This document shows positions 34,601-46,424 of a DNA stretch of 64,000 nt, piece after piece. The DNA lies in assembly GCA_033807775.1 (NCBI GenBank), contig CM066314.1, positions 150,649,429 through 150,713,428 on the forward strand, in the 5' to 3' direction. The position numbers and the translations under genes are program-made. Position 1 is the stretch's first letter. Each line of letters opens with the position of its first letter. The stretch comes from Saussurea involucrata (Eukaryota; Streptophyta; Magnoliopsida; Asterales; Asteraceae). Below the pieces are notes generated by a model. It worked only from the letters and a program-made list of their open reading frames with translations. It did no database searches and was not told the origin of the DNA.

Positions 34601-35325
34601 GGAGGGTTAGACTTGCGGTAACGCATTTCGAGGTTGGTATAGCCGTTTTGTTGACAACCTTAGTTTTGTGGAAACCCTCGGTAAACAGAACTCGTGTGTG
34701 GAGTCCTGTTAGAGTTCCGAGTTTGGTGATATAACTAGGTGCCAACCTTTGCTGGTTTGAGGTCGGAAACCGTTAATGTATTCGGAGGGTGGAGTCCGAT
34801 TTTAAATGAAATATTGGTAATGGTAATGGTAACCTTAAGATGCTCAATTGTGGCGAGCGGTTTTGGTGGAATAACTTTCGTGTATGGTTAATGAACCGTC
34901 GGTTGATGATTAATGTTGAGGTGGACTTTGGATTCTATTAGGACTCATTGGAGTTAATCGACGGTTAATGGTAGGAATGATCGGAGTTGATGATTTTGTT
35001 GGGTTCGTTAGTGAACAAACCGTGAAGTGATTTAGAGTTGAAACTAAAATTGAGCAAGGTAGAACATTCTAAGGTTGGGAGACGACCGAAGTTGTATGGT
35101 TGGGAGTTCCCCTATGGTTGGAACATTTTTCGGACATAAGTGTTGTGTACTTGAAGGGGGTTTCGTTAGTAAGAAATTGTTCCAGGATTTGTCGTTACAA
35201 ACTGAGTATGGGAAATTTAGATTCCAAATAGGAATTGATAAATTATGGTCGACGATAAGTCAGGAAGTTTTGAGTTGTAAAGGAGATAGATTTCGTGGAC
35301 GAAATCTCTTTAAGGTTGGGAGGAT
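31684..35325 (+). other. Non-coding internal region of element A
   Basis: About 3.6 kb with no frame longer than about 90 codons and no gag, protease, RT or integrase motif in any frame that I can read. Contains the polypurine tract at 35311-35325 (AAGGTTGGGAGGAT). This is the hallmark of a LARD, which needs proteins from an autonomous partner; the partner is not in this window. Confidence 0.8.
31687..31698 (+). other. Primer-binding site of element A (second copy)
   Basis: TGGTATCAGAGC, duplicate of 21794-21805. Confidence 0.93.
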
Positions 35326-38130
35326 TGTAACACCCTGAAAATCCTAACTCAAATTGTAAATGAGTCCATTTAGAATTATTAAAAGGACAAGGTTTCGCAT
35401 TGGAAGGTAGGACGCGTAATGCCAAATGGATCGCATGAGAAATCGGGCAAGATTGGGCTCGATACAAAGCCAGCGAGTATGACACTCGCGAGAGTGACAT
35501 GGTCACTTTCGCCGTGTCACTTTCGCCAAGAATGTACCGAGGGTTTTGGGAGGACCAGCGCGTATGACACTCGCGAGAGTGACATGGTCACTTTCGTCGT
35601 GTCACTTTCGCTGAAAGTGTACCGAAGGTTTTTGGGTAGCGGGCGAGAGTGCCCCGCGAGAGTGACAGTGGCAATCTCGCCTGTCACTCTCGCCGTCGGG
35701 CTCAGAGGGTTTTAAACCCACGACTTGCATCTTTCTTTCATTATCTATTTCCATCCATCTCTCTAAAAATCGCCCCTCTCACTAAAAACCCTAGAACCCC
35801 TCCCCCTCTCCTTCCTCATCTCTTCACCAAATCAAACCCTCTTCCTCCATTGATGGACATTTGGGAGCTTGGAACTTTTGTGGAGAGTAGGAGCTCGTTT
35901 TTTGGAAGATTCGAAAGGTTAAGGTGATCTCTCCCTACTCAATGATTGTTATTGTTGTTGATTTCATTTTTCTTCTACTTTGGGATGTTGTAGGACGATT
36001 TTGATGGTGGTTGGTTGAAATAATCTTCATCTTCTTCATGAATGAAACTAGGGTTTGGTATAAATTGGGTATTTTGGGTATATGTTGAGTGGATGATGAT
36101 TCCTTATGGTTAGACTTGAGTATTGATGGTTGGAAATTCATAAACTTAGGTTTTGGAAGTTTTGGCTTGAGGATGCAAACTTCATCAAAGGAGCTTACGT
36201 TGGAGAAACCCTAGATTTAGCTAAATCTAGTAAGGTGAGTTCAAGTTACTTTGCGAAAACTTTGTACATGCGAAAATGTTATTTTTCCAAGTAATTGTGT
36301 GTTTTACCTGAAAATTATCAATATTGAGTTATTTGGTGGATTTTACCTTTTAAGGTATTAATTGTGGTAAATATTGTAAAACACTACTTTTGGATATTTT
36401 GGAAAAACGTGATAATAAATCATACATGAAATGAGTTGTTGGTTTATGTGATAAATGGAGTCTATTTATTATGAAAATGCATTTTGTGGATATTTGGAAA
36501 TATGCATATAGTACATCATGAGATGTTTTGAAAATGTAAAGGTTGAGTCCTTTTGGAAATGAGGGTTATCCCGATCCAAGGTGTTATTTCGGGTTTCACG
36601 GATTTGAAGTATTTACTGACAACCGGTTTGTGTTGTTATACTTAATGTCATTTTATGACTTTCATGAACTATCTTATGAGTTAGTTGAGCTTGTGGCTCG
36701 GTATTAGATTTTATTAAGTTTTGGGGACATTTGTCCGGTTGGATAGCTCAAAGTTGAGTTTTGATCATGATTTATGTTAATTGGGGAATTGCATGTATTG
36801 AATGCATTTGTTTATTTATTTGGGGTCGTGTAATATTTTAGACCTTGCTAGCCATGGATCCATAGGCATTTGAGTTTCCCCTAGTCTCGCGGGCAAGAGG
36901 TCGAAATTGATTGAGCTCAGTTTACGAGACGTTAGTTTACTTTGTAGCACGGAATAGGCGTCGGTTCCATGATAAGTAAGGCATGGACTTAGATGGTCGG
37001 GCGTCGTCTCATGGGCAGTAAGGTGTAATTCCATATATGTGCTTAGCACGGGATAGGCATCGGGATCCATGATAAGTAAGGTGTGGACCTATATGGTCGG
37101 GCGTCGTCTCATGGGCAGTAAGGTGTAATCCCTAATGTGCTGTTGTGGATTTGGAATGACCCAATGTATAGATCTGGAGTGGTTGAAGTTGGGGGCTCCC
37201 TAGTCTCGCGGGCAATAGATCTGGAGTGATTGAGCTCAGTTTACGAGAGTAATCCACGTGGGTGTTTTTATTGCATAGTAAGTGACCCATTTTAGTGTTC
37301 CGTCACGTGCAATGTATACGGGTCTCCCCCGTCACCGAAAGGTGTTGTTGTGGGTATTTGTTGCTACTCATGTTTTCGGTGACGTGTTATATTTATATGG
37401 ATTGTTTTTTCATGGTATGTAAATTGTGGTTTATATCTCATCTGTGTGTGTTGTTTTGGGTAATTGTGTTTATCCATGTTTTCGGTAACGTATCATATTT
37501 ATGAGATTTGCATTTCCACGTTATATGAGTTGTGGATTATGTTTCATCCACGTTTTGAGATGTTTTGGGATAATGGCAAATAATTATAAGTTTAATCGTT
37601 TTGAGTGTCAAATGCTATTTCACCTTTCGTTGACTTTGTGAATAAGCCTACTTTTGAGAAATCATGTTATAATAAAGATTTTAACATAGGAATTGTGTGA
37701 GTTGGAAAAATGGGTGATTTGTATTTGAAGTAAACTCTTTTGAAGTCATGACTAAAAACTACACTCCTCTTGATTTATGAATTTATATAGTCATGATAAA
37801 ATGCTTGAACTCACTAGGCGTAAGCCTAACCCTTTTTATTTGTCGGCATGTGCAACAGGCTCAGGTTGGGGGTAGCTCTAGTTACATTGTGAAGTGGCGA
37901 GTGCTAGTAGAGTGCACGAGAGGTGACATGATTAGTGAAGTCTTCCGCAATAGTTTGGACTAGCAATTTGTGTGGGGTTAAGTAACACCCGATTAAGTCA
38001 TTTTATTGTGGGAATTATAATGTTTTAATTTCCGAGGTATTTTAAGGAATGAATTGTAGATGTGATTTCATTAATTTGGCTATTTTATTCAATTTTGAAG
38101 TTAGTTGTTCGTTCCAAATTTGAGGGTGTT

Positions 38131-38133
<3 letters not shown>
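35326..38133 (+). repeat. 3' LTR of element A
   Basis: 2808 bp, TGTAACACCC...GGTGTTACA, uninterrupted. It holds the dyad pair GCGAGAGTGAC (35656-35666) and GTCACTCTCGC (35683-35693), followed by TTTTAAA at about 35711. It ends directly in a TA tract. Confidence 0.94.
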
Positions 38134-38200
<67 letters not shown>

Positions 38201-38211
38201 GGGGGGGGGGG
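38134..38211. repeat. (AT)n(GT)n(G)n compound microsatellite
   Basis: About 27 AT units, several GT units, then a run of about 12 G, between element A and a foldback element. Confidence 0.95.
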
Positions 38212-38572
38212 GTAGTTTCATTTGCAAACCACTTTTATTTTGCAAACCGTGCAAACCATCGATTTCATTGGATAATTTGATGAAATTGATTCATCAAATT
38301 GTTTAATTTGATGAAATTGTTTCATGTCATTCTTTTCTTGATGAAATTGTTTCATATAGTTGTGTTTTTTATGTAAAAATGAAAAAGTTTCATCAGACTG
38401 AGAAAAATACATGAAACAGTTCACCAGAATGAGAAAAATACATGTAACTACATAAAAAAACACAAAAAATATGAAACAATTTCATGAAGAAAAGAATTAT
38501 ATGAAACAATTTCACCAAATTAAACAACTTCATGAACCAATTTCATTAAGTGGTTTGCATTTGATCTCTCCC
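38212..38572. mobile_element. Foldback element with GATGAAATTGTTTCAT palindromes
   Basis: The arms AGTTTCATTTGCAAACCAC and GTGGTTTGCATTTGATC are inverted copies. The interior is a series of ATGAAATTGTTTCAT and GAAACAATTTCAT words in both orientations. It sits between TA/G tracts on both sides (right tract about 38573-38600). No protein. Confidence 0.7.
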
Positions 38573-39146
38573 CTATATATATATATATATATATATATAG
38601 TTGTATTTCTAAAACAAAAATTACTATATTTTTTATTTTTAATAAAATACGATATTTCACATATGTTAATCATTTTGTAATTTCATATTTGTGGTTCACA
38701 AAAGTCACCAAACAATAAAAAGGTGACATTGCTTTTTACCTCATTTAAATTATTTTTAATCTTCAAATTTTAAATAATGCTAAATAAACTCACATGAAGC
38801 ATAGTAAAAGAGAATATATGAATAACATTAAATTCACCATTTTTCTAAAACATGGTTTTTTCGCTACATCGCATGCTTTTTCTAGAAGGAAACGACAGAG
38901 AAATGAAAAAAAGAAGAGTTAAAATTCAAAAATATAAATTAAAAATAAAATTTTTAAAAAATTATATTTAATTTAAACATATTTTTTATATGAAAATCAT
39001 AACACTAATTATATTATTTAAATATTTGTTTTTTAATAAATTATTATGTATTTCTTCAAAATATTTAACATTTATGTTTTTCATTGATAGAAATATGATA
39101 TAAAAAATTATCTATTTCATGTAATTATTTTTGAAGAGTTGGGTGG
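38573..39146. other. TA tract and AT-rich DNA, nothing recognised
   Basis: A TA tract (38573-38600) followed by about 545 bp of AT-rich DNA without gene signals. GGTGG at 39142-39146 is the target duplication of the next LTR. Confidence 0.55.
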
Positions 39147-40775
39147 TGTAAGTGTAACAACCCAACTCAACCAATATAGCATAACGACATTTAAAATAAA
39201 TAACTTGTCAAAACGGCCTCAATATACCATCTCAAATATGCGAGTACAACACAAGGTTCACGGAAACGATCTATTACACAACTGAGATTTTGTAAAGACT
39301 ATGCTTGACATGCTACATATCACGGCATCCTTCTAGTCCAAGGCTTCACGCTCGCGCTTTCTCTCTGCCCTTATTAAGGCCTTCTACTGAGTGCTTACCT
39401 GAAAATGGTTTAGTTTTTTGGAAATGCGAGGGTTAGACCATGAGGTCTAGTGAGTTCCCTCTAGAAACAAACATTTGCACCACATAAAACATTTTAAACG
39501 GTTTATAAGCATTTACAAACTCTTCTCATTTTTAAAACACTTAAACTTTCACACGCAAGAACTACCCATGTACATGGCACACTGAAGTCACGCACACCCG
39601 TGACAACGTGTCAGTCTCACACTGCCGTATTGGGTCATACCTCCCATAGCATAAACGGGACACTCCCCCCGGTATGAGCACTAGCGGGCCACACCCCCGA
39701 CTTAGCCAAAACATGTCAACTTCCAAATGTATGCATACATAACTTCTTAACTTTCTCAAACAAGTAAAACATGCAGTTTCATATAAAGGATAAAACATGC
39801 AGTATCATCATATCTCATGCATTTCAAGTAATACATAAATCAACACACTTTCAGTTAGAAAGACTCACCTGAAGTCCCCCGCTAGGAGTTCTTACTTGCA
39901 ACCGTTGATCCTCTACCCGCACCTACATTTGCACCCAACACATAAGACTAGATAAGTCTCTCGGCACACTCGCATTCTACTGACAACTGAAAGTCCCGTA
40001 CATGGGAAATTCGGGTTCCGGACTCACTTTCCAGACTAAATTCCGGATTCGGCACTCCCGGATTCCATTCCGGTTTTCGGTACAAATTCCGGATTCTACT
40101 CCGGATTCCAGTACTTCCGGATTCCACTCCGGATTCCGGTACTTCCGGATTCCATTCCAGAGTCCGACGCTTTCCGGACAACCAGCTTTCGGACAACAGC
40201 TTCCGGATTCGCACTCCGGTATCCGGACTCGACACCCTTTCTGGACGGTGCGATTCCCGGAGAAATGGGGTTTCTATCGCACTGACAAACCCCGTTTCAC
40301 CCATCGATACGGCTCTAAAATCGATCATAAGATACGACCACCAAGAAGCCATCGATACCCACGATTAGCGAGTGTTAACATTAGGTTCCTCAAACCAATT
40401 TAGGTGGGATAAAACACTCAGCTAAACTTCTCACAGAGGAGGTATCAACCAAAAGGTCTCCAAAACCCAAAACTTCATAGTTCAAAGTCCACATCAAGAT
40501 TCCAACATTACTCTACCGATTAACAGTTTAAGGAGAAAGAATTTACCTCAACTAGAGTAATGTTTCTCCTTCATAGCTTCGATTCTCCAATGCTTCCTCA
40601 AGAACAAGGTTTCTCCCAATTCACAATAGCCACCCGCAGTGATTTTGATGAAATCGGGGTAAATAGGGTTTTACCCTTATTTATATCCATCACACTTGAA
40701 CACTGAACTTTTGTTCATCACACTATGGCCACTAAACTTCATTTTATTTCTTACACCCTAAATTGGGTTATTACA
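39147..40775 (-). repeat. Solo LTR D, relative of LTR B
   Basis: 1629 bp, TGTAAGTGTAACAACCC...GGGTTATTACA, with a perfect GGTGG duplication (39142-39146 and 40776-40780). The block GCGAGGGTTAGACCATGAGG plus TCTAGTGAGTTCCCTC aligns with LTR B, so it is the same lineage and orientation. A TATAAATA box reads on the - strand near 40680-40690. A TTCCGGATTC array lies at 40010-40260. No internal region remains. Confidence 0.88.
40010..40260. repeat. TTCCGGATTC word array in LTR D
   Basis: More than ten copies of TCCGGATTC or TTCCGG at irregular spacing, partly self-complementary around CCGG. It lies downstream of the - strand TATA box, so probably in the transcribed part of the LTR. Confidence 0.8.
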
Positions 40776-40780
40776 GGTGG

Positions 40781-41236
40781 TGTTTGGTTTACAATTCTGA
40801 AGAATTTGATGCAATTGTAATGTTAAATTTATTTGACCAAATTTTATTTTTTCATTTGGTTGATTCTTTTTTAAAAGGGAAATATTCAAAATCTATCAAA
40901 TTTCACAACCAAGATTCTTTCATCGTAAGCTAGGATTCTGATGAAATGAAATGTTGTAATTTAAATTTATTTATTTAATTTAATGTAGTACATTTGTTTT
41001 TTAATTTATTTTCTCATAATATATTTTATTTTTTATTTTGTTTTGTTTTTTTAAAATATACTTTTCTTCAACTGGCAATATATTTCATTTAATTTAATCA
41101 AATATTTTTGTTTTTTGTTTTATTTTTTCAAATATATTTTAACAAAATTTGTTTTTATATTTATTCAGTATAATAGTTAACGTTTTTTTAATTAATATAA
41201 TAAACATTGAACTATGTTTATTATGTAATTATTTTA
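40781..41236. other. AT-rich DNA, possible end of an older TIR element
   Basis: Begins TGTTTGGTTTACAATTC and is otherwise AT-rich with no frame. The start resembles Tourist/Harbinger ends, but a partner end is uncertain. Confidence 0.4.
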
Positions 41237-43945
41237 TGTAACACCCTCAAATTTGGAAAAAACAACTAAATAAAAACTTCGATAAAATAACCAAATGAAG
41301 GATAAAATCCTTTATACAAATCCATCCTTGGAAATATCTCTAACTTTAAAACATATATTTAACCTCAACATTCATTAACTTAAGTCACACACCAAGACTA
41401 CATAAGGTCGGGTATTACTCAAACCAAATACCAAGTTGTTATTCCCAATATGTGAAAGACTTCATCAAGCTACACACTTCTTGAGCACACATCTAGCTCT
41501 CAACTCTTCACAGTGCCACCAGTACTAGTTCCCAACCGGAACCTGTTGTACATGCCGACAAATAAAAAGGTTAGGCTAACGCCTAATGAGCACAAGAGTT
41601 ACATCATGATTAAAATAATTTGTTAAATGAACGAGTGCAACTCAAATCATGATTTTCAAAAGGGTTTATGATAAAAATGTAAGCAACTCACTTTCCAACG
41701 CACACTAATTCTATGACGAAAGTCCTAAAATGTATATAGCGTTTTCCAAAATGAATTATGATCCAAACTCACTCAAAACATGAAATAAACATTTAATTCT
41801 CAATTATATAAACGTGAATAAATCTCTATTATGCAAATCATTCAAACATGGATGAGGCATAATGCCCGACCCATGTACCATGGACAACAATCCAAATAAA
41901 TATAAAACGTTACCGAAAACACGGATAAAACCCGATACTCACGCGAACATAAAATGGAGTGAACTCCAAATACCAAAACATGGAAATGACATGCTTCATT
42001 CAAACCTTAATATACGTGGAGGGAAATCCAATATTAAAGTTATCATTTGCAGCCAAATGCACAAGACCAACGATAATAAAGTAAGGACATTAATATCCAA
42101 AATAGTGTTGGCCGACAACAGGGGAGACCCGTATCCATTGAGAGTGGAGGAACACAAAAGTATGTCACTCATACAACGTTAATCATATGACACTTCACGA
42201 CATGAAAGCCCAAGTGTCCCTACGACTCATTTCAAGTTACACCTAAGGAGACAGCTGACCTTAGCAAATATTACTATGAATACCACCAAAGGCCCGGCAC
42301 ATTCGGGGTTACAACCATGGCATTGCCCCGACATGGCGGAGGTCCCAAACGCCCATCAATCATGATAGCACAACTGGACCCAGCCCTCCTAGTGTAACCT
42401 TGCAAGGTAAAGGTCATAAAACATGGGTCCCATAGTCAAATCCCGCAACACCCAGTTGACCATCAAATAAAGACTGACTTGCATGCCTATGGATCCAATG
42501 CAATACAGTCTAAAATTACATGATTACACAGGAATGACCAAATGCACTCGAGCCTGTAATTATCAATAAGATGCAATAAGATGCAATGAGATGCAATAAA
42601 TGCAAATCATAGATGAGGCTCTACATTCATCCATTAAAATCGGACAAATGTCCTCAATACTCTTTTAAGTCGAAACCGAGCTAAAATGCTCAAAACCCAA
42701 TAGACCAACAAATAAGGGTCCTCATATAATAAAATGCATTTAACCGACATTTATGTAAACGTATACCTCAAAAATATGATTAATCCAAAACTCATCACGG
42801 ATTGGGACAAACGATTTTTCAAATGGACGCATACCCTTAAAATTCCAAAATGTCTCATAACACGAAAATGTGCATTTTCCAAATGGCTTATAAACTCAAT
42901 TACACCAAAAATGCATAAACCATTGAATAGACTTCATTTGAACGACAAGTCATCAAAGGGCCATATTTATGATATTTACTTATCAAAATATCCAAAAATC
43001 ACAAATATGGGTGTTTCACAAGGTTTATAAAGTTACACTTCAAGTGATCAAAACTCACCAAATAACTCAACAATTGATAATTTTATGTAAAACACACAAA
43101 TACTTGAAAAAAAACATTTTTGGCATGTACAACATTTTCACAGATCAACTTGAACTCACTTTGCTAGATTTAGGCTAAATCTAGATTTTATCCCATTTTG
43201 CTTCCTTGAAGAACTTGAATCCATGAGCAACCTTCCAAAAAACCTAGATCCACAAAACCAACAAATCCAAGTGTTTAGAATCATCCTCTAAACATCTTAC
43301 ACCAAAATCTCTATTTTGACCAAAAACCCTAATTTTGACCTAACTTTGCTCAAAATCGTCCAAACCAAAATTGGAGAAATAAAACACTAGGAAATCATCA
43401 ATGGAGAACTTATAACTCATAAAGAAGTTTGGAAATGGAGGGGTGAACTTACCACTTAGGTTTTGGTGAAAACCTAGTAAACCCTAGCCACAACCTTGAA
43501 GAAATGGGTGGAGATGATGAACTCTTGCTCCTAGCTTCCAATCCTTAACTTGATGATTTACCACTTTAATTCTCAAAGATTTAAGCCATTAATGCCCCAA
43601 AGTCGAAGCCAATGGAGTATGAACATTCTTGGGAGGTTTTGGGAGAGAAATGGAAAAGATTAGAAGTGAGAAATGAGAGAAATAGTTGAAATCCCGTTTT
43701 TGACAGCATTCAGCCCCCAGGTGCTACATTGACCAGCGACTATGACACATGTCAATGTCGTTGGTCATAGTCGCTTAGGAGGTACTGAAGCCTGCTTTCC
43801 ACCTGCGACTGTGCCAGTGCGACTATAACACTTCATAGTCGTCGGGCATTGTAGTCGCTCCCGTACCAAGCCCCGAAACTCGACCTCTTCCACGCCAATA
43901 CTCCCGATACTCTTAGAGACTTTAAGTAATGTTCTTCCAACATTA
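41237..43945 (-). repeat. LTR E, diverged relative of LTR A, distal end lost
   Basis: Starts TGTAACACCCTCAAATTTGG, as the reverse complement of LTR A's end does. It also shares the blocks AAAAAGGTTAGGCTAACGCC and AACCTGTTGTACATGCCGAC with that strand. A dyad cluster at 43736-43860 lies at the same relative position as in LTR A. The promoter-proximal end fades near 43945, where another repeat begins. No primer-binding site or internal region seen; solo or truncated. Confidence 0.75.
43736..43865 (-). promoter_or_regulatory. Dyad cluster of LTR E
   Basis: GCGACTATGAC (43736-43746) pairs perfectly with GTCATAGTCGC (43764-43774). A second, looser pair follows, GCGACTGTGCC with GGGCATTGTAGTCGC. 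Same layout as LTR A with a different central triplet. Confidence 0.7.
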
Positions 43946-44134
43946 ATTCCAATTCTAAAGCTACATTCTGTGAACCAAACAGACAGATTCCAATTTCTTA
44001 ACAAAATGCATTACAATATATGTCAACCAAACTGGTGGTCAAATCTGACAATATTTCATTTCAATTCTTTTAAAGTCAAATTCGTTTGACATATTTCATT
44101 TCATCCAAAAACATTATGTGAACAAAACGACACC
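43946..44134. repeat. Fragment of a long-TIR element
   Basis: Aligns with 58085-58283: both contain AAGCTACATT, GTGAACCAAACAGACAGATT, CCAACTGG-like words, and end CATTATG-GAACAAAACG or its variant. It is one arm of a Harbinger-type element without its partner. Confidence 0.6.
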
Positions 44135-44137
44135 TTA

Positions 44138-44558
44138 GAGCTTTCAACAAGTTCTTCAGAAAAGTTCTTCAAAATGGAGATTTTAGCTCCAACACATTTC
44201 CAAAACCTTCAAAATTGAGAAAGTATGATAGATGATGAAATTTTTTAAATTCAGAGAATTTCAAAAATGATTGTTTAAGGAAAATAATTATTTTTTATTT
44301 TTCCACGCAAACAGAATCTTTGAAATTTAAATGTTTAAAAAAATTATATTTTATGAATTATATTAAATATTTTAATAACATAATTAATATTGCAATCTAC
44401 AAAATAGAGAAGTTGTTAGATATGAACCTAATTTTGGAGATTTTGATTTTTGAATCTCATTTTTGAGAATCTATTTGATCTTTTTATTCAAATTTGGAAT
44501 TGTTCAGAATACAAAAATCTCAATTTTATTCATTTAAAAAAAACTCTTGGAAATGCTC
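44138..44558. mobile_element. PIF/Harbinger-like MITE
   Basis: Starts GAGCTTTCAACAAGTTCTTC and ends CTTGGAAATGCTC, flanked by TTA and TAA. The interior includes inverted AATGGAGATTTTAGCTCCAA words. No protein. Target duplication imperfect. Confidence 0.55.
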
Positions 44559-44676
44559 TAACTAGTATACTATTTCTTTTTTATCTTTATATGTTCAATC
44601 ACTTTATAATTTGTACAACACAAAATCTATAGTAAATAAAAAAATCAATATATATATATAGAGAGAGAGAGAGAGA

Positions 44677-45017
44677 TCTTCAAATGTAAACCATAATTTT
44701 CGTGTAAACCCTCGATTTCATAGGGTTTTTTGATATTTTTTTTTATAGAATTGTTTATTTTGATGAAATTGTTTCATATCATTCATTTCTTGATGAATTT
44801 TTTTTTATGAAATTTGTAGTTTCATATGTTTTTTTCATTTTTATTAAAACTGTTTCATACATTTTCGTTTTCACCTATGAAACTACAAATTTCATAAAAA
44901 AAATTCATCAAGAAATGAATGATATGAAACAATTTCATCAAAATAAACAATTCCATAAAAAAATTATCAAAAAAATCGAGGGTTTACATGAAAATGATGG
45001 TTTACATTTGAATATGA

Positions 45018-45020
<3 letters not shown>
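44677..45020. mobile_element. Foldback element with ATGAAACAATTTCAT palindromes
   Basis: The arms CTTCAAATGTAAACCAT and ATGGTTTACATTTGAAT are inverted. Inner inverted words include GAAATTGTTTCATATCATTC and its complement. Flanked by (TA)n(GA)n at 44649-44676 and a (TA)26 tract at 45021-45072. Related in layout to 38212-38572. Confidence 0.75.

Positions 45021-45072
<52 letters not shown>
45021..45072. repeat. (TA)26 microsatellite
   Basis: Pure TA tract shared as the boundary between two TIR elements. Confidence 0.95.
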
Positions 45073-45075
<3 letters not shown>

Positions 45076-45299
45076 GGAGGATCATACGAGAATAACAACT
45101 ATTTAAAAGAATAAAGGAATAGCTCTCAACCATTCATTTTTAAAAACAATTCCAAAAATTAGACTAAAAGGGCAAATATGTCAACCGATTTTAATTTCTT
45201 TTAACTATTTATTTAGTTTATAAAGGAATTTAAATAAAAGACTTGAAATATATAAATCTGAGTTTTTTTTAGCTTGGTAAAAATACAAAAACAACAAAA

Positions 45300-45725
45300 A
45301 GCAGAACCCTAATATCACTTCTTTCTCTCCCTTTTCACCGTGCACTCACTACCGGCTGCCACACACCACTCTACTGCCGGCGACGAGCACAACCACCATC
45401 GGCGACCTTCTTCTCACCTCCACCACATCACCATTTTCCGTCTAGAACATCAACCGTCAGTAACCGTCGCCTGCCTAACCTTCATCTTCTCGCTGCGCTC
45501 CCTCTTCTCGATTTCCCGTCGCACGACCGCCCTTCGCCGTCGTCTCCGTCAACCGCAGTCGCCATCTCGATTTCTTTCCATCTCTCAATCTAAACCAAGC
45601 GCAAACCGCCGGCCTCTACTTCTTCTCTCTTCTCTCTCGTTCGGCCATCGAACGCCGCCACCACCAGACACCGGCGCTCTCTCCATCCCGTTCTTCTGTT
45701 CACCTGCAGCGCCACCACCGCTGTC

Positions 45726-45758
<33 letters not shown>

Positions 45759-45759
45759 A
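45300..45759 (+). pseudogene. Possible captured gene fragment
   Basis: GC content and CT/CCG-rich composition jump relative to flanks. AACCCTAATATCACTTC precedes a CT-rich stretch like a plant 5' UTR, then a frame open from 45340 to 45759 encodes a His/Pro/Ser/Arg-rich product ending in an (SL)n run from a TC repeat. No domain recognised, and composition alone can keep such a frame open. It may be a 5' UTR and first-exon capture rather than a protein. Confidence 0.35.
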
Positions 45760-46085
45760 TTTTATGATATTATGTGATTTTAGGTTTCTCTATTATTAAT
45801 CACAAGTGATTTTATGTTTCTCTATTGTTAATCACAAGTGATTTAGGCTTGGATTATGTGATATTATGTGATTTTAGGTTTCTCTATTGTTAATCACAAG
45901 TGATTTTAGGTTTATCTATTGTTAATCACAAGTGATATTATGTGATTTTAGGTTTCTCTATAACAGAATTTAGGTTTATCTATTGTTAATCACAAGTGAT
46001 ATTATGTGATTGTTGTTTCTCTATTGATTATCACAAGCGATATTCTATAACAGATTTTGTGTTTTTATATTGTTAATCATGAGTG
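45757..46085. repeat. Tandem array with AATCACAAGTGATT palindrome
   Basis: About eight degenerate units of roughly 30-45 bp contain TTAGGTTTCTCTATTGTTAA followed by TCACAAGTGAT. The TATTATGTGATT variant alternates. Confidence 0.85.
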
Positions 46086-46423
46086 ATATTACACTTAAAC
46101 AATTTATATAGGGTTCTTTACAGTAAATCATTTGTGATTTTGGGCTGCATATTCACGATTTGCTTGAACAACCGAACAAAACGAGATGAACACTCAAATA
46201 CATGAACTTTATTTGATATATACGATTTTGATTTCGGTGAGATATTGTGACTCCTTATTTTTTGGAAGTCAACACTATCCTAAATTAATTCATATCATAA
46301 TATGACCTTAATACCCTTTTAGTCTGATTTTTTGAAATTATTATTTTTGGAATTGTTTTAAAAAATAATGGTTGAGAGTTATTCATTTATTCTTTTAAAT
46401 AGCATCCATTCTCGTTTGAATTC

Positions 46424-46424
<1 letters not shown>

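Larger units (their letters stand above)
17374..38133 (+). mobile_element. LTR element A: LARD-like element with nested B and internal tandem duplication
   Basis: The 5' LTR starts at 17374 (TGTAATACCC) and the 3' LTR runs 35326-38133 (TGTAACACCC...GTTACA). A primer-binding site TGGTATCAGAGC follows the 5' LTR and the tract AAGGTTGGGAGGAT precedes the 3' LTR, so the element is on the + strand. Its own internal DNA (31684-35325) has no gag or pol frame, which fits a large retrotransposon derivative (LARD). The flanking 5-mers are ATATA on both sides, but lie in a TA tract. A solo LTR of element B interrupts the 5' LTR and a complete B plus duplicated A sequence follows. Total 20.8 kb. Confidence 0.88.
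45073..46424. mobile_element. 1.35-kb long-TIR element enclosing gene-like sequence
   Basis: The left arm (45073-45170) contains AACTATTTAAAAGAATAAAGGAATAG-like sequence and the words CTCTCAACCATTCATTTTTAA and ATTAGACTAAAAGGG. The right arm (about 46310-46424) is its inverted copy (CCTTTTAGTCTGA, AATGGTTGAGAGTTATTCAT). Both ends abut (TA)n or (TC)n. The interior holds a GC-rich exon-like segment (45300-45760) and a TTAATCACAAGTGATT repeat array (45757-46085). This resembles Pack-type elements that carry host gene pieces. Confidence 0.7.

Noticed and set aside
39141..44134. One large Harbinger element containing LTRs D and E
   Set aside because: GGTGGTGTTTGGTTTAC on the left and the GTGAACAAAACGACACC end on the right are only partly complementary and flanking triplets do not match, so I kept the parts separate.
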